Shown: positions 22,701 through 44,310 of the stretch, piece after piece
Layout: the number at the start of each line of letters is the position of its first letter
Position numbering within the stretch: position 1 is the stretch's first letter
Source of the DNA: Capitulum mitella
Taxonomy: Eukaryota; Arthropoda; Thecostraca; Pollicipedomorpha; Pollicipedidae
Assembly: GCA_030062745.1 (NCBI GenBank)
Contig: CP099843.1
Span: 4,899,001 to 4,963,000, forward strand
Reading direction: 5' to 3'
Length of the DNA: 64,000 nucleotides
Program-made: the position numbers and the translations under genes
The notes under the pieces: generated by a model
Seen by the model: only the letters and a program-made list of their open reading frames with translations
What the model was told of the DNA's origin: nothing
Databases searched by the model: none

Positions 22701-24440
22701 ACCGACTGTACATGTTTTCAGACTCCTTTCAAAAGATTTGGTTTTCTACATGTCCATTATCAAAAACACCTGATGCGGGACCTATATAACGTACAAAATG
22801 CTAAAGATGTTCTAGCATTCGGGTGGTTTTAAGTCAAAAACCTCACGAGAAGCGTTACCAGAAGTGAACTAGTACATCCGCATATTGAGCACCTATGTGA
22901 GGACAGCGTATTTATTCAGACTCTGATACTGTCAGTACAAAAAAAAAAAATCATCCCGTGCTTTCGAGAACGCATGCCCATTTGTTATACGAACAGGGTG
23001 AAAGTGATGATTGTTGACGTAGAACTGATGCATTGCGACTTTAAATCGTGCAGTTTTAATGATCTTGGAAAATATTCATTCAGGCTAACAAGTGGGAAGT
23101 GTTGACAACAGCAACCATTTTAGACTTTCCAGTGTTCCTAGTTAGGTGTCTACCAAAATAAGCAAAACTCGCTGCTTGCATGAACTATCGACATGTTGTA
23201 CACAAAAACAAGACCGGCATTTCAGTGCGACCCACCTGTTCGAACGGGTGTTTCACCGACCACGTCCATGATTGTATCTAGTTCCTCAGTCGCAATATGT
23301 TTCATTGGCGTTTCTTCAGTTTCTGAAGACGAAGGCACTGTTGAAGGGGTAGATGATGAAGCTTCTCTGTTTTCCGGATTCACGTCAAGGATCTTGTCTA
23401 TTGTTGCTAGCTGGCCAGATGGACCTGGCTGTGGTTCATCACGTCCACGGGCTTCAGAGTCTCTTTTAGGAATTGGTTTCCTGCATTTCACACACACTTT
23501 ATCGCCAGGTGATGGAAGGTCTTGTAAAGACTTGTGAGCTGTGATGAATGATGCCGACACCGGTCTAACAGAGCTATAAAACTTTTTACTATAGGGCAAG
23601 CGGGAAGGATTTGAACAGTTTTTGCTTTTCTCTGTAACTGGACTGCATTTCATACCAATGCACTCTCGCGAATGAAACACAAAGGTCCGTCGCCTGAGCC
23701 ACATTGCACACGACTGTCGGTGTTCTACAACGGCATGCGTAATGGGAGACATCGTCGCTTCAAATGGTAGACCGACACTTGAGCATTGTCGCTAACAAGA
23801 CACCTTCGGTTCGTTGTCAGACGATCACGCAGGTGATCTGTCGCCTCCCCCTCCTCTTCCCGTCCCCTCCCCCTCCAGGCTCCGTCCCGACTCGGCCGCC
23901 TCGGCCGCGCCGAGCGCCACCTGGATGCCACTATCGCCGCGGCGCTCCGGCACGCCTCTGGCGGGATGCCCAAGGAGAACGCGATACGTTAGGATATGAT
24001 GTTATGCGATACCCATTGTTTTCTCGACGGTTTTAGGGTAAGAAAACATGCAGATTTCATATATCTCATTTTCAAGAAAATCGAAGACCGTATAAGTGTT
24101 TAAATTTAGCTTTACATTTTTAATCAATAATATTATGTATTTCCAAGTAGTCGAAAATACAAAACTGGTACACAAATAAAGTGTCCAACAATTGTCTCTG
24201 GAATGCCGCTGACCGATTTGAAATATCTCATCAACTTTCGGAGCTACACCGCTTCAAAAATTGCTTAAAACTGTGCGACGTCATAAATTGACGTCACCGT
24301 AGCAGTCAAACTATTTGCTAGAGGGCGATTTCGACCCCATATTCGGGATCTGGGCTATGAAGAACCCCACAGGACTTAATGTCCTAAAAATCTGAGGGGT
24401 GCCGTGTACATCATTGGTTGAGTTGGCATGGAATGACCCA
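19723..24440 (-). mobile_element. DNA transposon of 4.7 kb with TIRs of nearly 600 bp
   Basis: Starts TGGGTCATTCCATGCCAACT and ends with its reverse complement AGTTGGCATGGAATGACCCA. Left arm about 19723-20310 and right arm about 23865-24440 are imperfect inverted copies over nearly their full length; the outer 450 bases are AT-rich and the inner 130 GC-rich. Flanks read TATA on both sides, a possible 4-bp target duplication, though the TA microsatellite makes this uncertain. The interior carries a minus-strand multi-exon gene with a transposase-like C-terminal part. Superfamily not assigned. Confidence 0.85.
21126..23752 (-). pseudogene. Transposase-like gene of the TIR element, frameshifted
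   Basis: On the minus strand, a first block (23752 to about 23227) ends at an ACAG-GTGGGT donor and joins in phase a second exon (22658-22502, GGLKGHQRK). A third block starts near 22400 and runs to 21126. In that block the reading frame changes within the 139-base overlap 21749-21887, where two frames overlap (STDRTTLAS in one, TNEDEFIDTLV in the next), so a single-base indel has broken it. The C-terminal part has acidic-residue motifs typical of a DDE-like nuclease fold: MGDFAKNYSFVVQD, YFTDGAVSQYKNK and HGKGPCDGIGG. Proteins of this type are widespread and unnamed in invertebrate genomes. The Cys pair KCRKP region near 23480 could be a zinc-binding remnant. The copy is probably inactive. 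Confidence 0.65.
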
Positions 24441-25071
24441 TATACACATATATTGCTTAAAAAGCGTGGTCAGCTTGTACAGAAGTAACTGGCCTTCACG
24501 CCATAAATATCAAAAGACGTCTACAAGTAGATCGGGCAATGCGAATGACGATCGTGCTCTTTTTGTTGCGTTGGTAAAATGCGTCGATTTGTGGGAATAT
24601 GATCTGGTTCACCCCATATAGCACTCGGCACTGGCGGATCGAAATCAAAGTCAAAGTCATGGGGAATGTTAAAATTCAGATCTACAGGAGCACATCATTC
24701 AAACCGGTGTCAAACGTAAACTGGTGTCAAATGTCAAACTGGTGTCAAATGTAAGGGCATGTCCACATACAGGCAACGCTTGAATCAGAGACGTAGGCAA
24801 GGGGAGCCATGGGGGCCATGGACACCCCTGAGCCAAGCGGTCTACGCTAGATATATAGCGATTTCGCAGGAATACGTAACAGTGATCATATGTTTTCTGC
24901 AAAAGCAAACAATGTATGTTTTCCTATGCGTTAAATATGAGGCGAATTACATAAAATTGTTACCTTTTCCTATAAATTTCGTCACATACCATTGGCGTAT
25001 GGCAAAATTTGACATTTGCCCCCCCCCCCCCCCGAGTTAAATCCTGGCTACGTGCCTGGCTTGGATTCGGG
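24441..25071. other. Spacer right of the transposon
   Basis: Contains a short GGTGTCAAAYGT repeat (24700-24750) and a poly-C run at 25020-25033 followed by a repeat-type border (CCTGGCTACGTGCC). No gene seen. Confidence 0.4.
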
Positions 25072-26065
25072 CCTTTTGGCAGTTGCCCTTCGAACAACAT
25101 GCCATAGTTTCGTCGAATGCCTTGATGAGATTTCATCAGCAGCCTCCTCTCAGCGCGTCGCGGCCACCGCGATGGCGAGAAGCTGCTGGCTGTGAGGTGC
25201 GAGATGAGGACGTAGTTCGTCAGACGCGCGGCGCTGCCACACCGAGGGGCCGGCCGGCAACGGAGCTGCAGCTGCCGCCGGCCGGAGCCCGGCAGAAGGC
25301 GCCGAGAGAGGCCGGTCTCCGAGCCGCGGCCGGGACGGCCAGCACGTCCGCTGTCGGCACTCGGAGACAGCGTCCACGGCCCGGCTGGCGCCGTCAGCTC
25401 GGCGCCGTGGGCGGAGATCCGCCGCCCTGTGCGAGATAAATCAGGTGCCACGGGAGCCGGCGCCGGACCGGTACAGGAGCCGCGGAATTCGCCTTGTTTG
25501 CAAGTCCGCCGACGAAGTCCGAAAGGCGTGTTCGGCGCCCGGCGGCCCCTAAGCAACTGCCGCCCGTCACCGCACTGTCAGCGCCGGAGATCTGCAAGAC
25601 GGTCCAGCCATATCCCATAGGCGGTGGATTGTTCACGGAAGCTGATCTGCCATTGTTTCTACTGGACACTATACAGACACGGTCAAAGTAAAACCAATGA
25701 AATAGGAGAGCGGAGATCTTTTTTAGATTTCTTTATGATCTATATATATATATATAGATATAGATATATATATATAGATATAGATTACAGATATAGATTT
25801 CACCCGTAGCTTCTCCTCGACGCGTGGCGGCCACCGCGATGGGAAGGGGGCATGTGCTGGCTGTGAGGTGCGAGGTGAAAACGTAGTTCGCCAGACGCGC
25901 GGCGCTGCTGCACCGAGGACTGACCCGGGGCCGGCCGTGTTTTATTTGCATGTTTATATACGTAACCAAATATATATATATATATATATATAACGGGTGA
26001 AATCCCATCAGGACGCGTGACAAAACTACGACATGCTGTTTGACGGGTAACCGCCAAAAGGCCAG
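25072..26065. repeat. Rearranged repeat cluster with direct and inverted segments
   Basis: Segment B at about 25137-25245 (GGCCACCGCGATGG, GCTGGCTGTGAGGTGCGAG, CAGACGCGCGGCGCTG) recurs in direct orientation at about 25803-25922. Segment A at about 25072-25136 recurs inverted at about 25995-26065. TA/GATA microsatellites (25741-25796, 25971-25992) sit at the joins. The unit is probably a short interspersed element; no coding capacity. Confidence 0.6.
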
Positions 26066-26695
26066 CATTCAAATGTCGCCTGCACGTGAACACGCCCTTG
26101 TTTCTGACACAAGTTTTCAACGATGTGCTGCTGAATGTTAACGTATATCGTTGTTGACTTTGATTTCGATCGGCCCACGCCAAATGCCATATGGCGTTTG
26201 CCAAATCGTGTTCTCATAAATCTTACCGCCTTACCGACGTAAGACGGTACGCATATTCGCGTTTGCACGAACGCGTACATCGCATACATCGCATATCGCG
26301 TATATCGCGTATACCGAACGCGTGCATCGCGTTCACATCTTGCCGACGCAACAGAGAGTGCGATGACCGTTCGTATAGCCTGATCTGCTGTTAGACTTCC
26401 TTTGAGACTTACGGTGTGTGGCAGCATTTCTGAAATTACACCCCTTCAAGTTGGCATGCATTCATAACAAAAATATGGAGCGGATAACCTTTGCCCGCAC
26501 AGCTCAATGACGAGACTCTTGCCGGACTTCTCACCAAATCGTTTGCCCCCGCCTGCGGTGCCGTCCGGCGTCCCTGGCCGACCCCGGCCGACGGCGAAGC
26601 CGAGCTCCATCTGCCGGCGGGGCGGCGACAGCGGACCGCTCAAAAGCCAGCGCGGCCCCTCCGCGGCTCCATTCGGCTGCCGTTCGGTAACAACG
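26066..26695. other. Upstream region of SVWC gene 2
   Basis: Includes a short CGCATA/CGCGTATAT tandem patch (26270-26320) and a GC-rich 150 bases before the ATG. No convincing TATA box. No other gene seen. Confidence 0.4.
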
Positions 26696-27889
26696 ATGGG
26701 CGCCACACCGCTGCTGCTCGCGACCGTGCTGGCCTGCGTCACACTCAGCCAGGCGTACGTCACCCTCGAAGTCGTGGCCATCAAACCAGGTACGTCTGCG
26801 GCCACGCTAGTTCGGGGCGGGAGAGGGTGGGGCTCCGTATATGATCGGTGTCTGAACGATTCGCGAGGGACTCGAGTCTACCGCTCACATCCCACCCGGC
26901 TGGCGTTGGTCCCTCCACATCTCCAAATGTAAATCCAGATGGCATTTGCCGCTTGTTGCGCGGCGCTTCATGAAGCGTGGATGAAGCACAGACCCATGCA
27001 TCTGGGCGCACGGACAGCGGCGCAGTCGGGGGTTGGCCGCGGGGGTTTATTGACCCCATTAATGTCAACTGCTATTTGTGCCGTAATTGTAGGCTATTGT
27101 ACATCACTGTGCTGAGCTTTGCCGGGAAAGGTTTGCGCTTCTCAACGATTCTTCAGCATCTTGTTCCATCGTGTTTTGTTGCATTTCTGTCCTTGTAATG
27201 CCGTTCCAACCGTTAGCGTCCAAATCTCGTATACCACTTGTCCCGATGTTCCCGTAGCCATGAAGATCGACTGTTATTAACGGCAGAGATTCCCACCCTT
27301 TGGAATATGATTTGGCCGAAACGTGTCATAACAGGCATGTGCGGAGCTTCAAAACAAAAGAAGAAAAAAGCGCAGCCTCGCCTCAATTTTGCAGGGCACG
27401 AGAACCAATGTTGGGTTAAGAGCAAGAAAGCTTTCTTCCCATCTGGCTCGATCTGGTTCGAAGACGACGTATGTGAAAGAGGATTCTGCTCAGGTGGTGG
27501 AACACAAATCGAACGACAAGGGTATGTGGCCACACATAAATTGATGGCTTGACAATGAAGCACGAATACTGAGATACTACAGTCAGATTCCCCAAGTACT
27601 TCCGTCTGAGATGATTTCATACGGAACGTTGTCGGGGTATTCAAAGACTCGTAAGAATCGCAGACACAACTCCCCACGCATACCGCAACATGCCCATTGT
27701 GACATGCCAACCATGGCGATTTTCCCATGGTCCATCGAGGACAAAAGATCCGAACGCAAGGTATAACACTCCCACCCGTGTTTCAGATGCGGCAGCATCG
27801 GCGTGCCGGACGGCTGTACGCTGGAGACACCGGCCAAAGAACTCAAGCTGCCCTACCCCGACTGTTGCCCCGCGCCCAAGTGTCCGTGA
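26696..27889 (+). CDS. SVWC (Vago-type) secreted protein 2
   Basis: Exons 26696-26789, 27395-27521 and 27787-27889; phases 1 and 2 as in SVWC gene 1; 107 residues. Exon 1 (94 bases, the same length as in gene 1) encodes a signal peptide (MGATPLLLATVLACVTLSQA). Eight cysteines follow in the SVWC order: NQCWV, DDVC, GFC, GCG, DGC, YPDCC and the terminal KCP. Both proteins begin exon 2 with GHE followed by CWV, showing common descent. The role is inferred from the family: a secreted factor of arthropod immune or stress responses. The gene is smaller and less GC-rich than its partner. An AATAAA lies 172 bases after the stop, and the gene ends convergently with the SMYD4-type gene. Confidence 0.88.
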
Positions 27890-28060
27890 AGATCCCGGAC
27901 GCCAAATGTCCACGCCTGAACGGCCAGTCCGGCCGGTCTTGAGACCACGTGCTCTCCGCTCCTGTGCTGGTGTCGCATCCTCCCCGAAGATGAAAGCATA
28001 ACATGCGTGAATACCATGTTTGATGGCTAACACTGTGGCCCACACGAGGACATAACTAAC

Positions 28061-28066
28061 AATAAA
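28061..28066 (+). terminator. Polyadenylation signal of SVWC gene 2
   Basis: AATAAA, 172 bases downstream of the stop at 27889; the only canonical signal in the 3' flank. Confidence 0.6.
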
Positions 28067-29312
28067 GATCAAACATGATCATTCCATGGCCAGTCTCAAA
28101 GATATAGCGCAGCACTGATTATAAACACTGGCGCTATGAATTATTTACTGTCGACGGCGAAACCTTGCCTGCCTCTACCTGAGACAGATGACCAAAAAAC
28201 AAGATGACGCATTTCATTTATGTCCGCCTTTCAGAGAACGCCAACACAAATGTAAATAATGTACTACGCTCCTGCTGCAGTAACCACTGCGTAAAAAGCA
28301 ACCAACAGAAACATCATGCCACCGCGGTTCGTCAAGCCCAGTTTTCACGAACGGTTTTGCCTGCCGCGGCGGCAGGGCGACCGCGCTCTGCAACAACTGA
28401 CGGCGGGCATGACGTGTCTGCTTACGTCATAGTTCGTCAGAACGATGGCTGTGTGTGCAGCAGCCTTGAAAGTTCTGCGTTATTCTTGGATTCGAACCCC
28501 GGATCTTCTGACTCTGAGCCCCGCTCGCTGATTACTGCGCTACCGACGGGGATAGTTTGGACGTGTGGGTTGATCTGTCTCTGGAAAAGCCTCCTACCCC
28601 CAACTTCGCTGATTGGCGAATGTTATCGCTCACCGTCAATAGTCCACGAAGACGTTTGAATATGTGATCAAACGTCACCAGTCGGTAAGTTGCGGCAGTC
28701 GTGGGGCAGGCGGGTCCGTTCGAGTGGCAGAGCCACTCGAACGGACGCGTTTATGCCGCTCGTGTAAGCTGGGCTTGTCACATCTGATGCCGGCAAGCGT
28801 CAACAGGCACGCCGCAAATCCGACCGACCAGAGCAAACAGCCGCCGGCCACGGAGAGCCGCTCGCCTCAGACAAACACACCGGCCGACGGGACGGCACGT
28901 GACGCAGCGCCGGAATTCCGGCGACGTCCCGACATTCCGCAGGGCTGTCTGGCAGCGGCTGCCTCGGCCCCACCGACCGGCGGCCGGGCCACGGTCGAAC
29001 GGCGCCGCGGCGGCTGGCGGCTTCGCTGCCGGCCGGCGGGTGAACTACCGTGGCTCCACGTACAGCGACAGGCCGCGGTGCCATCTCACAGCCAGGGGAG
29101 TGACGGGCGCATCGCTACGTCACACCAGTGACGTCACGGCTCCGAGCCCCGCCGCCACCACGCACGCACGTGTCGCGGGGCGGCCGAACGGCTGCAGAGC
29201 GCCGCAGTCGATGTCATTCTTCCTCCGCTCGCGCGACCCGGCGCTACGAACAAAGGCCCCGCCCCCCCCCCCCCCACAAACAGAGACAATAGCAAAAGGC
29301 AAAACACACGGC
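28067..29312. other. Convergent intergenic region SVWC2 / SMYD4
   Basis: Holds the SINE-like fragment above and a GC-rich block (28680-29260) with no supported gene; a perfect TGACGTCA is at 29132-29139. It must include the 3' UTR of the minus-strand SMYD4 gene, but no minus-strand AATAAA is visible. Confidence 0.4.
28487..28556 (-). repeat. tRNA-derived SINE head
   Basis: On the minus strand the stretch reads like a tRNA: an A-box-like GGTAGCGCAGTAATCAGCG, then a B-box GGGGTTCGAATCC about 30 bases later. The arms do not fold into a clean cloverleaf and no acceptor stem closes, so it is a SINE-type tRNA relic and not a functional gene. Confidence 0.5.
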
Positions 29313-39802
<10,490 letters not shown>

Positions 39803-42800
39803 CTGAAACCCAGAGAGCAATGATGAAATGACTATTGGTATGGGACATATGGGACCACGTCAGATCGCATGAAAACTGATCTGACCCCATTCGGTTTTGA
39901 TGGACTTTGGTATGTTCACTGTCCCATCTAAAAATGGGTAGCCATAAATTTTTAGTTCTGGGTGCCCTCTGAGGTCAAAGTTACAGGTCACGAAAGGTCA
40001 CTGATTTTTATGCACATTGGGTGCTTCAAACGTCAGTAACTCGTTGACAGATGGTTACAGAAAGGCACACTTAGTGCTAATGGAAAGAGAAATGTCACAG
40101 CTTTCCTAAACAAGTTCATTTTTTGTTGACCTCAGGATAGCCTTTCACTTGACTTAATCACATGGAGTATTTTTATTTCTAATCATGTTTGCACACTGTG
40201 ATCTTCACAAAAATGTACTACAGTATGTCCCCAAGTATCTCCAATAAGCATGGTAAAAAATTCTGGGAAAACTGAAACTTTTCAGACATTCTGGATATAA
40301 TATTGCTGCATGGTGACTGAAAATATACCCTGAGGCCATTTGAGGGGCATGGATTGATTACTTGCTTTTCATTTGTCAGACCATTCTATAATTTGGTGTG
40401 CACAATGTGCAATGTCTTCCATGTCTGCCATGCATCAGCATAGTTTCAAACTGCTTGACCAGAAAAGTCAAAAGTCAGAGGTCATGGCACCCCCCACCAA
40501 TCAATCCCTGCCATTCAGTCCTGACATACCCATTATTCATATTGCCACAGAAGTGAGTGATCTTTGTGATCTTGGTGATCTTTGTCCTTTAAGCCAGCTG
40601 ATACATCTAAGCTGAGCACTGGAAGCCTTTTGAAGGTCGATTGAGATCAATGATCTTGACTGACCTTGGATAACCTGTTAGCCTTGGATGATGAATAGGG
40701 CACTGATGCGAATTTAGCATATCTTGTTCATGTATCAGAGTGTGGACATATCAAGGATTCCACATCAGGTAGAATGTGTTGTTTTTTTGTCATGATGAGC
40801 TTCCCTGAGCATTGGAATGGTTACAAACAAAATTGCAACTTTGCTTGCAAATTGATAAAGTGATGATGAAATATGTGCCAAAAAGTAAAATTGGTTTTTA
40901 TCCAGGACACAAAATAAACATAAATGATTTGATGGGTGAAAAATGGATGTGAAGTTTGAAATCAGCACCCAAAATCCATAATCCATACACAATCTAAGGG
41001 TAAAATAGGCAGTCCAAAATCAACCAATATCAGTGATCTCAGCTGACCTTCCACAGGCCCCAGTGCACAACTAGGATCATCTCAGTTAGCTTTAAGGCCT
41101 AAGAACACCTGATAACTCACTGGAAATGAGACCATGGAACTCTTGGAAATGAGAAGACCAGATATATAAGATTTGGATAGCTGGGATAGATTGGAGGTGG
41201 GGTGTCATGAACTTTTATCTTTCTGGCCAAGCAATTTAAAAGTAAAGTGATGTGCAGCAGGCACGTAAGACAGTGCGAACATCAAATTGTAGAATGATTA
41301 GACAGACAAAAGGCACAAAATTAATCTACGTTCCTAAAACAGCTTCAAGGGATATTTCTCAAGTGTTACTGGAAGCACTTCTGTCAAGATACCCAAAAAT
41401 GTTTCAATTTTCCCAACACATTTCCTTTCACACTTACTGCAGATACTTACAAACATACTGTGCTTCATTTTTGTGAAGATCATGGTGGGCAAACATGGCT
41501 ATTACCAAGAAGCATTCCATGTGAACTAGTCAAGTAAAACATCATTAGCTGGCCCCCCAAAAAGTTGACTTACTCATGAAAGCCAGAATACTGCTCTTTC
41601 CAATGGTGCTAATTGCACCTTTCTGCAGCAACCTTTTACTAAGTCATGAGCATCTGAATCATGCAATGTCTATAAAAATTGGCAACCTTTTATGCACTGT
41701 ACCTTTAACCTTAGAATTTATCTAGGGCTAACAAATTTCTGGGTGGCAATTTTTGATACATGCTATGAGTTTAAAAAAGTTTATCCAAAACTGGAAGGGG
41801 TCAGGTCAGTTCTTGTGCAATTTGATGTGGAAAGACCCACATGCATATTCACCATTTATATGTGGAAAGTTACTTCAAAACTCAGAGTTTCATAACCAAA
41901 TGTTCAGCTTTAAAAGGGCAAGATTTTAGAAAAAACAACATTGATACTGGCAAACCAAAACATACAGTCTTCCTTAAACTAATGGTCAATTGCAAACATG
42001 ACTACGCCAATTTCATGAAAATTCCTCCTGAAAGCTTTAGTAGCTCTTGACTACACAGACATGAAAACATGGTATCATAGCAGGTGTGTATGTATCCATT
42101 CAAAACCATGAAAATTATAAAACAGGCATTTTCACAACAGCAAAAAACACAGTCACCTTAATACTGTATTTGTAAAAAATCTTGCAACATGAATTTCTTC
42201 TGCTGTCAGTGGTGAAGCCATCACAGCTCACAACTGAAAAAGAAATGTTGACTGTAATAGTCCATACAAATAAAGTGTGCCAATAATAGAGGCGGACAAT
42301 GCCACGAAAGCCATGCAACAGAAAGTCTATCCCGCCACCTGAAGAGACCGCAATGCGTAAACGCTTGTTTGGAACCCATCCAAAAAGATCGTTTGCAAAT
42401 CCACACGAACGGCTTCCCCCACATTCTTGCATTATTTATTTTGTCGCAGATGAGCTGGATTTGTCATTTACCGGAGTATTTGATTTGTTGTTTCTGAATT
42501 CAGAGCCATACCTAATTGCCGTGGTAAAATTATGACATTGAATGTAAAATAAAATAAGAATATCTTGTTTGAGGAGTAATTAAGCTTTTAGTCGCCACAT
42601 TATTTGTTGTCACGCAATGTTTCGTATGCTTCGAATGCTTCGTATTGTGATTGTAATGGCGCTATTGTTGCATTTATAACGCTACGAAGCCGAGCGAGTG
42701 AAGTGGCTCCCGACGGACCAAATACAACTGAGGTTATATTACATATCAGCACCGCTTTCGCGACAAATGTTGCTCATATAAGACGAAGACTCCGCGTACC

Positions 42801-42935
42801 GCCGGTTGTTATTGGACGATTGACTGTGACGTCAGCAGGCATTCATCAGCTGATCTGTTGTGTCATTGTCGGTAACTAGATATAGAGGTGGTGTATTACA
42901 GATGGAAAGTGAATGTTGTTTGTTATGAAAATACT
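39803..42935. other. Divergent region between SMYD4 and RNF170, proximal part
   Basis: 39.9-42.2 kb is AT-rich, CpG-poor, repeat-like DNA with several AGGTCA/TGACCT words (39970-40650, 41040). It presumably hides the missing first SMYD4 exon(s). From about 42.3 kb CpG returns; a perfect TGACGTCA is at 42827-42834. A promoter is possible there, but I found no coding first exon for either gene. Confidence 0.35.
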
Positions 42936-42939
42936 GTTT

Positions 42940-43645
42940 TCCGCGATAATGGTATGTCCAATACGGGACAAACGTTAAAAACAGGGGGTTTTGGGTGGGG
43001 TTAATTTTCTATATCGCAACAGGGGGCTTTAGGGAGTTTTTTCGTACCCGACCAGTGACTGCTAACGGTGTTATCGGTGGCTAGGCGGTGGCCGCGCTAT
43101 GTGTGAATGTTGTGTTCGACGATATTGGTATGTCCAATACGGGATAAACGCTGGGAACGGGGGGTTTGGGTGGGGTTAATTTTGTATATTGGGACAGGGG
43201 CTTTTCCGGACCGGCGATTGGTACCGGTGTTATCAGTAGCCGTGCAATATGTGATGATATTGCATATATTGCATATTGCAATAATATGGGCGGTGGCCGT
43301 GCAATATGTGAATGCTGTGGTCGGCGATATTGGTATGTCCAATACGGGATAAACGCTGGGAACAGGGGATTTGGGTGGGGCTAATTTTCTATATCGGAAC
43401 AGGAGCTTTTCCGGACCGGTGATTACTACCGATGTTATCGGTGGCCGGGGGCGGCCATGCTATATGTGAACGCAGTATTCTGCGATAATGGTATGCACAA
43501 CAGGAGATAAACTCTGGGAACAGGGGGGTTTGGGTGGGGCTTATTTTCTACATCGGAACAGGAAGCTTCAGGGGGCTTTTCTATACCGGGCCGGTAATTG
43601 CTACCGGTGCTATCGGTGGCCTGGCGGTGGCCGTAAAACTATAGG
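42940..43645. repeat. Degenerate tandem repeat, four units of 160-205 bp
   Basis: Units start near 42951, 43127, 43332 and 43490 with GGTATGTCCAATACGGGA (last copy changed). Each continues with GGGTTTGGGTGGGGTTAATTTT, TATATCGGAACAGG, CTTTTCCGGACCGG and TACCGGTGTTATCGGTGGCC. No ORF of interest. Confidence 0.85.
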
Positions 43646-43845
43646 AATTGTAGACTGGTTTTCCACATTAAACCAGCGGGATGGGTGAACTAGGATATTC
43701 CGCCACCTTCCATTAACTGGGATTAACACTGTTTATGGGGCGTAAGGCTATCTTATACCGCGGCCGAAGCGCGGTATAAGATACTAGAGGCCACAGGCCG
43801 ATGAAGGGTGCGATTGGTCTTGGCTCTTTCCAACACTTAAGGTAG

Positions 43846-44310
43846 ATTAGGTTAGGTTGGTAAGGTTAGGTTAGGTTAGGTTAGGTTAGGTTAGGTTAGG
43901 TTAGGTTAGGTTAGGTTGGGTTAGGTTAGGCTAGGTTAAGCCAGGTTAGGTTAGGTTGGTAAGATTACATTAGGTTAGGTTAGGTTTTGTTAGGTTAGGT
44001 TGGTAAGGTTAAGTTAGGTTAGGTTAGGTTAGGTTTTGTTAAGTTAGGTTGGTATGATTAGGTTGGTAAGGTTAGGTTAGGTTAGGTTAGGTTAGTTTAG
44101 GTTGGTAAGGTTAGGTTAGGTTAGGTTAGGTTGGGTTTTGTTAGGTTAGTTTGGTAAGGTTAGGTTAGGTTAGGTTAGGTTAGGTTAGGTTAGGTTAGGT
44201 TAGGTTAGGTTAGGATAGGGTAGGTTAGGTTAGGTTAGGTTAGGTTAGGTTAAGTTAGGTTAGGTCTGTAAGGTTAGGTTAGGTTAAGTGAGGTTAGGTT
44301 GGGGTAGAGT
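43846..44310 (+). repeat. TTAGG-type (arthropod telomere-like) interstitial tract
   Basis: About 465 bases dominated by GGTTA/TTAGG units, broken by recurring GTTGGTAAGG and GTTTTGTTAGG variants. TTAGG is the ancestral arthropod telomere repeat. A preceding block of about 80 bases (AAGATACTAGAGGCC, GGGTGC, TTGGCTC) recurs at 45019-45066, again followed by short TTAGG-like units (45080-45125). Confidence 0.9.

Noticed and set aside
28487-28556. Functional tRNA gene on the minus strand
   Set aside because: No closing acceptor stem or good anticodon arm; better explained as a SINE head.
42604-42879. Possible first exon of RNF170 (plus strand, 91 codons)
   Set aside because: It ends near a GT, but the sequence lacks the N-terminal features of RNF170 and its phase could not be linked to the exon at 48808.
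43752-43787. Helitron 3' end: hairpin followed by CTAG
   Set aside because: The hairpin lies only three bases from CTAG, and sequence similar between the two block copies continues past CTAG, so this is not an element terminus.
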